64,000 nucleotides of DNA from Tieghemiomyces parasiticus (Eukaryota; Kickxellomycota; Dimargaritomycetes; Dimargaritales; Dimargaritaceae), in NCBI GenBank assembly GCA_027575765.1, contig JANBPT010000048.1, positions 29,586-93,585 of the forward strand, given 5' to 3'. The notes beneath the pieces were generated by a model. It saw only the letters and a list, made by a program, of their open reading frames with translations. It did no database searches and was not told the origin of the DNA. Shown in pieces: positions 47,793 to 57,761 of this stretch (the first letter of the stretch is position 1; each line of letters begins with the position of its first letter). The position numbers and the translations under genes are program-made.

Positions 47793-47897
47793 ATGAAGTT
47801 TACCACCACGTTTCTCTTCACTGCTCCTCTGCTCCTCTCTAATGTTCTTGCCATGTCTGAGTCAGGGATCGTCAATATGAAGGAAACCTTCAAGTAA
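47793..47897 (+). CDS. Orphan signal-peptide reading frame
   Basis: ATG 47793 opens a 34-codon frame. Its first 20 residues (MKFTTTFLFTAPLLLSNVLA) have the form of a cleavable secretion signal: a Lys, a hydrophobic core, then a small-residue cleavage site. The frame stops soon after (NMKETFK). The stop overlaps AAGTAATC, which could be a weak splice donor, so this may be the first exon of a secreted protein or the remnant of one. No matching second exon was found. Confidence 0.3.
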   Translation: MKFTTTFLFTAPLLLSNVLAMSESGIVNMKETFK

Positions 47898-48461
47898 TCC
47901 ACTATACAAGATGTGATGAAGCTATTACGTGCAATAGTTATTGTTCGGTACATTTAGTGAAAGCTTAACTACTAGAGGATTAAAGAAAATAGCCTACCCC
48001 AGACCTGGCAGGTGCGGTTGCAGGGAGGTACAAGTACCTGCCTTTTATCGTCCTTTTGGGGCGCATATGAAACGCATGGGAGAGGGGAAGAGAAGGGCGG
48101 TTGTTTCTGTTCTCCGTGGGAGATGGTACCATAACATAGCAACGAGACATATAAATCCCACCGCTAAATACCCAAAATAGATTATACACTTAAAGTTCAA
48201 GTTTGGCTAAGACGATGCCTTGAACATTAGTTGGTTGGTTCCAAAAGGGGGAGATGTGTAGGGGTTGACTCCAAGCCGGGGTTATAAGCTGAGTAGCAAA
48301 AGAGGGGTTATAGTGTGGATTATGAGATATTGAGCCAAGTAAGGAATAATCCACGTGGTCTTATATATGCGACCTTGGTGGCTTGTACCAAGAGGATATA
48401 GAAAAAGTCGGAATCTATTATTTACCTGGCTAGCAGATGGTGATTTGGAGGAATTCTCGTA
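47898..48461. other. Spacer left of repeat copy 2
   Basis: About 560 nt. No coding signal, repeat or structured element was seen. Confidence 0.35.
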
Positions 48462-48970
48462 TGTCGTAGGTTAAGACTGCCCTAGAGGAGACCAAGGCCG
48501 ATAGCCAAATGTACTAAAGACAAATAATCGAAAGGACGTACAAACGCATTGAAGAGCGATGTCGAAAACCGGTTGAGGTGGACGAGCTGTTTATTGTGTA
48601 GCGACTCTGGAGGGTCTTTTATAACGGGGGATGTCCGGCATCCTCCGTAACGGTCACGGCTTGGGTTAGAGGAGAACCCCAAGGACGACAGGGCGAGGCC
48701 GGGCTAACGCCCAGACGGAGTATGAAGGCGGCTACCAAGCTGCCGCATCAGCTAAGAGGAAGAAGCCTGATGAAAGTAAAGCCCTAAAAGGATAAAGGCG
48801 GTGGTGCCTGTCAAAGAGAGGGCGCTGTCCAGCAGATCAGGAAGGCTGGCGTTGCCATAAAGGAACATGGAATAGAGGAAGTGATAGAGAAAGGAAGAAA
48901 GAAGCTTTGGTAAAAGAGAGAAAGAGTTAGAGGCTCACTAACTGGTCGGATAAATGGTTTAGGGCACTAC
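48462..48970. repeat. Dispersed repeat, copy 2
   Basis: Second copy of the element at 41816, same orientation, about 6.2 kb downstream. The strong match is 48462-48863. After that a purine-rich insertion is followed by a weaker match up to about 48970. The 9-bp inverted repeat intact in copy 1 is partly lost here (GGGGGATG against CATCCTCCG). The shared 66-codon minus-strand frame is at 48482-48682 with one residue changed. Confidence 0.85.
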
Positions 48971-49809
48971 AGTGGTAAATATGAATCTGTGGGATGATTG
49001 GTATAGTAATGAAATATAGCAAGATAATGTTCATTGTACTAAGGTGTTCGGTGGCTGACTTATATAGCCAGTGGGGTTGTGAACCATCTTTGTGATGCCG
49101 TTAGTAGTGCAATTAGGAGGGTAGATATAACTCGATTGGATCATAAGGTTGTAGGATTTGGATTACCTTGTTGTCATACCAAAATAAACACCAAGCCTCA
49201 AGCTGTACTTCCTGTACCTAGACGTCCACTCAAATGACCTGGATCACCTCACCCTCCAATACGAATTATCTATGTTAACTTCGTTCCACCAGCCCTCCAC
49301 GACCTTCCACCGGAACTCATCAGACCAAGGGCTCTCCAAGAGCACTTTTCCCTTAGCCACGATCACACGCAAACACGCCAACTACCATCCTACTTACAAG
49401 GCATACCCTGCACCACTTGTAAAACAGCGCCACTTCTCTACACCTGCTTTCTTTTCAATGAAGCCTTTATTTCCAGCATTCTGCCCACCACAACCTATTT
49501 AAAGTGGGGTATCATGACCTAGCAGGTATCGTTTTATGTTTGTTAGCGGCCAGTCTATAAGATGTTAGCATGAGGGAAGTGTCAGAAGGCTGAGGGGTAG
49601 AATGCAGTATGTGAAAGTGGGGGCAATGTAGTTATGGCACGGGAAAGGAGTAAGGCAGTAAAATAGATAGGAAACCACATGAGGGGAATAGGAGCTTAAC
49701 GAGCTTGTACGAATACCAGACGGTACAGAAATGCAAGTGGGGGACGGAGGAGTCAAGCTAATGAGGGATAGACCCTTTGGGCTGATGTAGTTGGGTATTC
49801 TTGTGCAAG
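48971..49809. other. Spacer, no gene recognised
   Basis: About 840 nt. Two overlapping short frames (49272-49502 plus and 49565-49813 minus) lack any feature. Nothing else was seen. Confidence 0.35.
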
Positions 49810-50178
49810 TCATTTGGCGTGCTGAAAGGGGTGGCTAGTAGCGTATTTGTGGCTGCATGAATATATGTGTGTATAAAAGTGGAAAGGTGCAGTAGCAACC
49901 GTAGGTAGTGATATAAGGCGTGATAGGGACCAAGGTAGAGCGCGTGGTTTATGGGCATCATAGACACAAAGATCCTGGAATCTAATCACGGATACTAGGT
50001 AGGTTGCTGGTGGGAACGTTCGGAAAAGGAACATTCCGCGTCCCCCTGGGAACCAGGTGCAACATTGCTTCCCCATTACGGCCGGACGGGGTTGGAAGTA
50101 GCTAGCAGCAGAACCTGTGGCTTGGCATTGGACCTTACCACAATTGACGGATGCAGCGTTAAGTGCTACTGCTAACAC
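49810..50178 (-). CDS. Possible 3' exon of a small Cys-containing protein
   Basis: The frame begins immediately after a good acceptor (TTTCTAG, ending at 50179) and runs 122 codons. It opens VLAVALNAASVNCGKVQC, like the end of a signal peptide, followed by a Cys-containing stretch (MGKQCCTWFPGGRGMFLF). No ATG exon was identified upstream, and the last third has poor composition. An exon of a small secreted protein is one reading; a relic or chance frame are others. Confidence 0.25.
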   Translation of the reverse strand: MLAVALNAASVNCGKVQCQATGSAASYFQPRPAVMGKQCCTWFPGGRGMFLFRTFPPATYLVSVIRFQDLCVYDAHKPRALPWSLSRLISLPTVATAPFHFYTHIYSCSHKYATSHPFQHAK

Positions 50179-50400
50179 CTAGAAAGGATATATAAATAAT
50201 TCCGGTCTCGTCCTCCCAACCTGGTATATTTATCAATGACATGGTCTTTGGAGATATTTTGGCGTCAGGTAGTACTCCAGAAAGATGGACGCTTATATCT
50301 ACAGCACCAATCGACCTACCATACTATGGGATGTGGACACTGCTGAAAAGAACGGTGCAACCAAGGCGTTTTATTTACAAGAACTCGGTGTATTATATAG

Positions 50401-51267
50401 TCACCTGGCCATATAAACTGACCACTCCGGGGGGTAGATTCGTCGTAGCTGGGAGTAGTGGTTTCGTTGGCTGTAATACTGCGCCTGCTGCACGGCATTG
50501 GCAATGTAGGTGTTGTCAAGTCCCGGCTCGGCCAGGTAAACCCTGATGGGCCGAAGGATATCCTCCAATGGCTGGCCCTGTACCCTTTCTGGCCGACCCT
50601 CAACTCAGGCAGTCATATCTGTTGACTGAACATCATGGAGGCGTATTATTGCCTGGAAACGAGCCTGTAAAGGGCTGTAGTAGTGACCCTGGGTCAGAGC
50701 AGCCATGTACAGGTTGGGTTCGTCCGAGGGTTCCTCGTTGACACCTGAAGCAAAGTGGTTAGTAATGTATTCCGTGATGTAGTTGTCAAGCCACTGCTTG
50801 GAATAGGTATCTCGCCAGATGGTGGTGGCAATGCCCGGATAGAAACCAGACCAGTCCGGGTCAACATGGAGTCCCATTAACATCCAGCGGCGCAGACGAA
50901 GAGGGGCGTGCTGTACGGCACGGTATTGGTCGTACTGGTTGGCATCAAAAAGCCGCGAAAAATCCGGCTGGAGACCCCTGGGAATATCCAAGTCGGTCTC
51001 CGCAAGGGTCCTGCCGAGGACGCGGCAAGCGATGCGATCCTGGATGCCCATGCTGCTGTAGAGAAGCTGGGTGGCGCGGTAATAGCCCAGAGCGTAAATC
51101 TTACTCGTGGCTTTTCCAATATGGTCGCATGGGAATCCAGCATTGCGGGCGGTCTCTGACACACGGTCAACTACGGGGTCCAGTGCAGCGTCCGGATAAT
51201 CAAAGCTCAGTGGTCGTAGGACGACGTAGCGTGGAGAAGAGGTCTGTATGGCCATTGTAAAAAGCAT
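50401..51267 (-). pseudogene. Unrecognised 288-codon frame interrupted by one in-frame TGA
   Basis: From ATG 51267 (or 51255) a frame of 220 codons runs to TGA at 50605-50607. The same frame then continues for 67 more coding-like codons to a TGA at 50401-50403. Both sides look like one protein: upstream GYYRATQLLYSSMGIQDRIA and WRDTYSKQWLDNYITEYI; downstream LEDILRPIRVYLAEPGLDN and QQAQYYSQRNHYSQLRRIYP. No family was recognised. A nonsense mutation, an assembly error, stop read-through or a small intron over the stop could explain it. One 54-nt GT..AG segment would keep the frame, but its donor (GTTCAG) is weak. The genetic code is not reassigned, since several intact genes here end in TGA. 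Confidence 0.5.
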
Positions 51268-51815
51268 ATAAAAGGAGAAACTGATGAGTGGTTAGTTTAA
51301 GCAGACTATTCCTACAAAAAAAGAAGGGTGCGTGGGTGCGAAATTGTTATGGTAAGGGGGTAGGTGGTGATATTATAGGGTGATGAGACAGTAGGACGCG
51401 AGGTATCTATGTGGATTAGAAGTGAAGGTGATGGAATGGTACACTGGAATCGTTAAATTTACAAGTATGATAATGGATGGTTTGGTTAGTCATTGACGGT
51501 GTTTTTTGTCTGGGACCAGGGAACTGCTTTTATACTACAGGGTGGCTCTTTTTTCCATACCTTGGGGTCCACTCACGGGTCACTATAGGCCCCTGGCCAT
51601 AGCTTTACGTCCCAATCTTACTTGTCATATCGATAAGATGATCCGCGTGCCGCATCAAGTCAATTCTTAACGGATAATCTTCCCTCCAACCCGAGGGATA
51701 TAACAATTATGCACGTGCCCTCGACCTCTCAAGCATGTGGATTTAATTAATTACCATCTGAGACCTGGTAGCATGATCTAATAAGCATTCAAGGTTAAGG
51801 CAATATTAGATGAAA

Positions 51816-52163
51816 TTACTCATCACCGGCCAGTTTTTGCAGGTACGGGTGGTTAGCCGTGTGAAGGCGCGTGCCGGTGAGCGGATCCCACGCCGCCATA
51901 CCGGTCGCACGATACTGTAGTTGGTAGTCCCCGAAGGAGTAGTATGCCCCACGCCTATCCCCGGTGTACCCAAGAGGTGAAATCCACCATGCTACGCATT
52001 TTCGTAGGGTGACAAGAGTAGAGGCGTGCTGTTTTTGTATCAAATGGACAGGTTGTCTATAGAACACCATGCCACCCGTATATACAAGTGTATGGCCTTC
52101 AGGGCGCAAGTACCTTGTATTGACGGCGTGCGGAAGGGATGAATTGACTGTAGGCCAAATCTC
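51816..52163 (-). CDS. Open segment resembling the 3' exon of an unknown gene
   Basis: An open frame from 52163 to a TAA at 51816-51818 reads coding-like sequence, including YLRPEGHTLVYTGGMVFYRQ and YYSFGDYQLQYRATGMAAWD, but has no ATG near its start. Just upstream on the same strand, an ATG frame in a different phase (about 52195-52300, MLADVALPPLANYLGHAG) ends before it. Either these are exons whose junction was not found, or parts of a decayed gene. No family was recognised. Confidence 0.3.
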   Translation of the reverse strand, partial: EIWPTVNSSLPHAVNTRYLRPEGHTLVYTGGMVFYRQPVHLIQKQHASTLVTLRKCVAWWISPLGYTGDRRGAYYSFGDYQLQYRATGMAAWDPLTGTRLHTANHPYLQKLAGDE

Positions 52164-52663
52164 TTAATGCCTTTCATTATGGCTTTTTCGTCTGCTGATC
52201 AAAATAAGATAGACTGGGCATCCTATACGTCACGTTGGATATCACGCCGGCGTGTCCTAAATAATTGGCGAGTGGTGGCAGGGCCACGTCAGCCAGCATC
52301 AATCGTGCCAGCTGCGGTTATGGTCGGTGTATCATTAAAATAAGAACTTTCGAGTGGCTTTGTATCTCCGGTAGAGACCATAGGTCACTGACATCTAGGT
52401 CAGAGAGATCTATGTAATGGTGTCGAGTACGGCCGCAGGTAATACTGACCCCCAGCATGGGTGTGCCTGCGGATGCATGTTTCCACTAAGAAACCACTTG
52501 CGCGCTTGTGCCCAGGCTGATCATTTACCGTAGTTAGGGAGGCCTGACTACTGATCAAGGACATCGTCGATCAATGATATCTACCATTAGACAAGCGGTA
52601 CGGTGGATGTTTAGAAAGTTTCAGTATCCGGAGTTCCTACGAAATTGACCGTCATCTGCGATG
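52164..52663. other. Spacer with a possible short exon
   Basis: About 500 nt. The minus-strand ATG frame MLADVALPPL at about 52195-52300 is the only coding-like stretch. The rest shows nothing. Confidence 0.3.
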
Positions 52664-52852
52664 TTAATACAGATCTGGTAAGGGATCGCAGGCTTCAGAA
52701 GATTGGTCGGTGGTACGCGCGGAGATCAAAATAAAATACAATAGGGTACCCACGGCCATTACATCACACCAATCTGTAATATTGACTGGGTCATGGCTTC
52801 GCACAATTACGGTCACAGGTTGGCCGAAATATTTGCCAACCCCTTTGGTCAC
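52664..52852 (-). CDS. Open segment resembling a last exon
   Basis: The frame starts exactly after an acceptor-like CTTCAG and runs 62 codons to a TAA. It reads VTKGVGKYFGQPVTVIVRSH and then ITDWCDVMAVGTLLYFILIS. The second half vaguely recalls the D-x-W-S-x-G-x-x-L-Y-x-L segment of protein kinase subdomain IX, but the match is too poor to assign. No upstream exon was identified. A relic or an unrecognised gene end. Confidence 0.25.
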   Translation of the reverse strand: MTKGVGKYFGQPVTVIVRSHDPVNITDWCDVMAVGTLLYFILISARTTDQSSEACDPLPDLY

Positions 52853-53368
52853 CTGAAGGCCTTCAAATGTACACCAGCGGCACCCAAGACTATACAGAGC
52901 AAGGTGTGGTTTGACGTTGAAGGCGGCGTTCTCACCCCCCCCTTCTCTACTATCCGGCTTAAGGGCCCACTCTGCCTATCACCCTGGGGATAGGAAAGCC
53001 TCCCCCACCGAAGGAGCCCATTAAGTGGCGAAGGGTTGACGCCACAATTTTTGCTACCCTCACCCACCGGGTACGACGTAATGCTCGGCCGGGAGACACT
53101 CGATGGGCGCCGCGTCCTACGCCACGAACGTTGGCGGCATTTTTACAATGACCTCAGCGGCGACTGCCCCACCGGGTACCGTGCAGGCGTGCAACCTGTG
53201 CATTCATTCAATCTACATTCCTCCACGTTACTCTGACCCATCCTCTCAACCCGCCAAGTTCAGTGTGTTGTGCCCTCTATCACCGGTTGTCCGTTATAAC
53301 TTTGTCAACATACCTTTCTCATCAGCAGCCCTTGCTACGCGACTCAATTCAGCAATCCAACCCCATTC
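52853..53368. other. Spacer upstream of CBP4
   Basis: About 515 nt on the 5' side of CBP4. Short frames on both strands, no recognisable product. Confidence 0.35.
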
Positions 53369-53816
53369 ATGTCGTGGCCGAAAGGAATTGCCTACGGGCT
53401 GGGCATCGTCGCAGCCGGCTACCTGACGATGCGGCTCACCACCCCTACTAGCGGTCAACTCTACAATGTAAGTTGGCTCCCCAATTTTATTATCCAGGGT
53501 ACCAGCGATAGGATCCCGCATCCCTTCTCCCGGCGCATGGTCTACGTTGCCGGATTCTGACACCTCCCCCCTGGTCTCCGGCTATGAACCTAACACGATT
53601 GACCACCCCACCTAAACTCAACACGCCCGACTGTGTATCACCTAGGCCCTCTCACCCGAGCTCAAGCAGGAAGCCGACAAGGCTCGTAAGGAGCATGTCG
53701 AGTATCAGAAGGAGCTCAAGGCCCTGCTCCAGAAAAACATGGACTCGGATCACCTGGTCTGGCAGGTTGAGCCCCTCAAGGCCCCTCCACCCAGCGAGAG
53801 CCGGCGGGACCAGTAG
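53369..53816 (+). CDS. CBP4: Cytochrome bc1 assembly factor Cbp4 (UQCC3 family)
   Basis: Small inner-membrane protein that helps assemble cytochrome b into respiratory complex III. Two exons, 53369-53467 and 53646-53816 (donor GTAAGT, acceptor CCTAG, 178-nt intron), give 89 residues. It has a short N-terminus, one membrane helix (about residues 6-22, GIAYGLGIVAAGYLTMRL), then the family signature TTPTSGQLYNALSPELKQEA and a charged coiled region ending in DHLVWQVEPLKAPPPSESRR. The order 'TTPT..QL..LSPEL' followed by a charged helix matches yeast Cbp4, which is longer at its C-terminus. It is the only confidently recognised gene between 45.4 and 55.5 kb. Confidence 0.83.
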
Positions 53817-54281
53817 CGAGCCCTAGGCGTCCAAGAAGTAATGGTTGATTTGTGGTATCTTTTCTGATTACAAACGCCGCTCACTTGACTGTAAACTAAA
53901 ATAGGGGTAGGAGTAAGGCTGTAGACCACTAGGACGACATTGTCTAGACGGTCGCTAGTGAGACTTGTATTACATATTTACATAGCCTAGCTATTGGGTG
54001 TAAGCGGTGGCCGATTCCACGCGGGAGGGTAGTGCAGCCTTTGGTGATGATCGTAAGGGAATAAACCGAGCGCTGTTGTCCTCTAATCCCCCACCCTTTA
54101 AATATATATATATTCATCACGCGTATATCGGTACAATCCACCGTTCGGACCTTGTTGACATATACCCGCAAGTGTGGCATCGGTGCGGTCAATGCGGGGT
54201 ACGTGTTGATAGAGAAACCCGTGCATAAATGACCTATGGATTCTGGAATGATGCGGGGTCTCCGATGGGTGTATTAGTAAA
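53817..54281. other. Spacer downstream of CBP4
   Basis: 465 nt. An AT run (AAATATATATATATTC) lies near 54099-54114. No gene was recognised. Confidence 0.35.
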
Positions 54282-54530
54282 CTACTCGAAAATAATAGGG
54301 CCTTGATCTTTATAGTGAGAGTATTCAATGGTACGGCCGACATGGACCTCAGTATGCAGCCCGATCCGAGCCTTCGCCTCAGGGCTGAGCTTCGACCCAC
54401 CAGGTCGGCAGGCGCGCATCGGCAGCGGGCTGAATGGGAGTAGCGGACGAGGAGGAAGACATTTGGCGACTGAATGCCGCGTGTTGTTGCTTGTTGTAGG
54501 TTGATACCGCAGCGCAGCACCAGGGGACAA
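54282..54530 (-). CDS. Short unrecognised frame
   Basis: The frame has no ATG at its 5' end (TTG at 54530); the first ATG gives 45 residues. The C-terminal part (KLSPEAKARIGLHTEVHVGR, then SHYKDQGPIIFE and a TAG) reads like real protein and is well composed. It may be the last exon of a small gene whose first exon was not found. No family was recognised. Confidence 0.28.
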   Translation of the reverse strand: MSPGAALRYQPTTSNNTRHSVAKCLPPRPLLPFSPLPMRACRPGGSKLSPEAKARIGLHTEVHVGRTIEYSHYKDQGPIIFE

Positions 54531-54723
54531 TGGAGTTTTTATCTTTCTGGGGTGCGGATCGAACTCACCGATACAGCGGCTACAGCTGCACGTCGTCGAT
54601 AGGTCTATGAGTTCCTAGTATCACTGAGCGCGACCGACCGTCCACCGACCGCAACTGAAGTAAAGGACGCTACTGGTGGAAAACGGGAACGCCAGGGCCC
54701 TCCTCCACACGTGGCCGGTAGGT

Positions 54724-54897
54724 TTACAAGAAATCCTGGAAGGTGTCCAGCATAGGAACCCCAAAGGCTAACATACGCTGCCGCAGGACCTGCACCCCGT
54801 ACGACAGGTCCACGATTCATCCCCCGGAAGAGTTGGGCCCAACTGTCTCCATCCCACAACATATAGCGGTATCCTGGCACCGAGCCCCAGCCATCTA
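54724..54897 (-). pseudogene. Frameshifted coding fragment
   Basis: Two coding-like pieces in different frames abut at about 54814. The first reads GYRYMLWDGDSWAQLFRGMN. After one extra base, the second reads VDLSYGVQVLRQRMLAFGV and then PMLDTFQDFL with a TAA at 54724-54726. The seamless change of frame suggests a gene broken by a one-base insertion, or an assembly error. No family was recognised. Confidence 0.3.
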
Positions 54898-55272
54898 AAG
54901 GATGTTCGGCCCGTCAGACCCTGTATTTTGTACACGTACAAGGGCCTTACGGTCTTACCTGGTTTTGCCTCCGGTCCATTGTCTCTCTCGCCATCCTGCT
55001 CGGTTGATTACTTGTTTGTTAATCTCCCAAGCTCCTGCACCGAGCTGCACACCGTTTCACTGACAGGTGGTAAGGGAGTGGGGCCAATAGAGATATGGGG
55101 GGGGAGGGAACGGCTGCATGAGCGGGCGGGAAATGGGGGGGAATGGCCACCACATAGGTCAATTAAGGAGAGCATATGATGGGCATTTCCAGTGGGGCGC
55201 AGGTGCCAGTGCTACACCAACACCCCCACAGTATTACGCCTGCCAGCTGACTGTAACCTCTGCCGGCCATAG

Positions 55273-55436
55273 GTGAAGCCCACCCATTGCTTCACCACAA
55301 GTACAGGCCGCAGTGGTTCCTAGCTGACCTCATCCTGGCCCGGCAGAACAGTCACGCTACCCTTTACTTCGAATACAAGGGTCACCTGCATACGCAGGGG
55401 TTCAACATGGGCATCTTTAATTTAAGATCAAAATAA
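55273..55436 (+). CDS. Open segment resembling a last exon
   Basis: After an acceptor-like GCCATAG (ending at 55272) a frame runs 54 codons to a TAA. It reads HKYRPQWFLADLILARQNSH and TLYFEYKGHLHTQGFNMGIF. Composition is protein-like, but no upstream exon or family was found. It lies between the frameshifted fragment and URA6. Confidence 0.25.
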
Positions 55437-55558
55437 TATAAACCGATGTCACCCAGTGGAATGCGGCCCACTATGGAGAGCTGGTGAGGTCACAGACATA
55501 GCTGTTGGTCCGGGCGCCCAGCGGTCTGATTGGGTAGCCTCGAGCGGTTCGACGTCAA

Positions 55559-56650
55559 CTACGAGGCAGCGGCGGGGACTTCAACCTTAGGCTTCTCGGT
55601 CGGGTGGGCGTGCTCCAGTTTGGAGAAGATGCGCCGGGCGTCGGCGTACACCTCGTCGACGGGGCGGGAACTGTCAATGGTGATGCATTTATCAGCCTGC
55701 ATGTAGTGGGTAATGACCGGGTAGGTCGACATGACGAAGGTGCGGAACCGTTTCTTAATGGACTCAATGTTATCGTCGGCGCGGCCGCTGGTCTCGCCAC
55801 GCTTAAGTAAGCGGGACTCAAGCACCTCCTCATTGGCCTCAAAGTTGATGACCAGGCGGGCGGGGCACACAGCCTTCTCGAACTCCTCGCCCTGCGGTAG
55901 GGTACGCGGGAACCCATCAACCAAAAACTTGTTGGACCCGCTGCGCTTCATGGCCTCGCGGAGGAGAGTGATGGTCACCTCGAAGGGCACAATCTTACCC
56001 TCCCGGATGAACCAGTTGATGAGATCAGCGTAGGGGGAACCCGGACGGGTCTGTTCCTCGCGCAGCAGGTCACCCGCGGAAAGATGCACATAGTTAAATT
56101 CCTTGGCCAGGCGGGCGCTCTGGGTGCCTTTCCCGGCGCCGGGGCCGCCGAGGACGAAGACGACGGTGCAGTTGTCGAGGGTGAACGGGCTATCCTCGGG
56201 CTTAACCTTAGGGAATCGGAGACCGTGCAGCTCGATCGAGTCGTCCGGGTGGAGACCCGTATCCTCGTAAATCTTTTCCTTGGCGGCGTCCATGCGGCGT
56301 TGTTGGTCACGGTTACGTTCGACGTTCTGACTGGAGCTGTACTGCAGGTAAATCAGGCTGGTGATGAGAGAGGCGGCACCGAGGAAGGCAGGGAAGGTCG
56401 GGAGGCGGTGTTTGATCCGGTCCTGGAATCGATCCCAAGCGGTCTGGGAGTGGCTGGGCTGGTTCTGCGAGTAGGTAGAGGACTTTTGGACCTTGGGGTG
56501 CACGTAGCTGGAAGAGGGTGGAGACCCGTCGGGTTGGCGATCGGTAGAGTAAGGCGTGAAGGCGAGGGTCGGGCGGAGGTGCCGAGGTAATAAAGGGCGG
56601 CCGAGGTGCGTAAAGAAAGAAGGGCGTATAGCGAGTTGCGGTTTCAGCAT
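55559..56650 (-). CDS. URA6: UMP/CMP kinase (Ura6) with a mitochondrial-type N-terminal extension
   Basis: Nucleoside monophosphate kinase that phosphorylates UMP (and CMP, dUMP or AMP) in pyrimidine nucleotide synthesis. The 363-residue product starts at ATG 56650. The kinase core occupies about residues 160-355: P-loop GGPGAGKGTQ from 168, HLSAGDLLREEQ for NMP binding, FLVDGFPRTLPQGEEFEKAV, and the lid RLLKRGETSGRADDNIESIKKRF, all diagnostic of Ura6 and not of adenylate kinase. Ahead of it lie ~155 extra residues: a basic, acid-poor start (MLKPQLAIRPSFFTHLGRPL) and a membrane helix at 86-105 (FPAFLGAASLITSLIYLQYS). Yeast Ura6 is about 204 residues, so this form is probably inserted in a mitochondrial membrane (inference). 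Single exon. Confidence 0.92.
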   Translation of the reverse strand: MLKPQLAIRPSFFTHLGRPLLPRHLRPTLAFTPYSTDRQPDGSPPSSSYVHPKVQKSSTYSQNQPSHSQTAWDRFQDRIKHRLPTFPAFLGAASLITSLIYLQYSSSQNVERNRDQQRRMDAAKEKIYEDTGLHPDDSIELHGLRFPKVKPEDSPFTLDNCTVVFVLGGPGAGKGTQSARLAKEFNYVHLSAGDLLREEQTRPGSPYADLINWFIREGKIVPFEVTITLLREAMKRSGSNKFLVDGFPRTLPQGEEFEKAVCPARLVINFEANEEVLESRLLKRGETSGRADDNIESIKKRFRTFVMSTYPVITHYMQADKCITIDSSRPVDEVYADARRIFSKLEHAHPTEKPKVEVPAAAS

Positions 56651-57761
56651 GACGGTAGGGGGGAGGGTCCGGGAGAGACAGTGCTTATATGAGGGAAAAA
56701 GCCAAATGGCGACAGAGGCAATGAGGCGTGTCAGGTGATGGGGAGAGTGCCGTGCAATCTGGGCTTTCGCAGGTGAAACGAGCGGAGAGGAGGGCCGGGA
56801 GTGAAATAGAGGAGCCGGCCAGCTAACGTCAGGATCATCGCCGTGCGTATACTGTGATGGTGGTGGGGTGGCCCGCCCACCCTGGTAGACGCCGACGTCT
56901 GAGGGGAGCAACCCCATTGGTAACGTCTAGCTCCAGCACTATCTGCCAGGCTTGTAAACCTCAACCCTATCCGATTTTCTCCACTCTCCCTCCCAGACCG
57001 CCCCTGATTAGACCAATGGGAGACGCCTTGCTGGTGTCACTGCTGGTCAGTCGGCGACCGTAGAGTAGGCGATTCTGGCATTTGAACGCTTGTGAGGAGG
57101 ACGAATAATGACCTAGGCGGTACTATGGTGCACCAAAAATGAGCGAGATTGGCGTTCTGTGAACACTCGCTTTAGCCGGCGCTCAGGAGGCGCTCTATCG
57201 GATTCCCTCGTACGGCTGGCGGCCACTGTTCCCCAGTCTATGCCACTTCACTGCACTGCCAGGGGTAGGTCTACGCTACTTGGTACTGCCAGGGAAAGTG
57301 TTCTTGTTCAGTAACAACCTTTGAATTGGTTGCCCGTGTCCAATAGTGCAAGCATATCTCCCCCTAATCTGTCAAAAAAAATGCCTTCATTCACTCGCTA
57401 GTGGAATGGTGGATGGAGGGCGTTTTAGATACTAACAGACTAATCAGCCCGCGTCAATCACACTGTAAGCTTAAGATACTACAGCATCGGGCTTTATCGT
57501 AGACACACCCTTTAGCAAGGCCGGCGGTTTAGAGCCGAAGCTACCAAGCTGGAAACCAGGCTATTTGTTAGGTAGTCGTGAAAATATCCACTCAACTTAA
57601 AAAGGATACCACAACGCGGCCTTAGGTTGGTGGTTGAATCAGCATACTTCTAAGGAGAATGATGAGCACAGCCGGGTAATGTCGAGCAGGCCACAATACA
57701 GTCGCAACGACTGTGGACTGCACTGCTCCTTATCCTGCCCGTCGGGATCGTGGTATACTCT
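56651..57761. other. Spacer between SppA and URA6
   Basis: About 1.1 kb between two minus-strand genes. The URA6 frame stays open upstream of its ATG to 56917, but no ATG is present there. No other gene was seen. Confidence 0.4.

Noticed and set aside
50604..50608. Reassigned TGA codon as explanation of the split frame
   Set aside because: TFC3, NSP1, HSV2 and the ZNF706-like gene all end in TGA at the expected place, so TGA is a normal stop in this genome.
52664..52852. Protein kinase fragment
   Set aside because: Only a loose likeness to subdomain IX; no HRD, DFG or glycine loop nearby.
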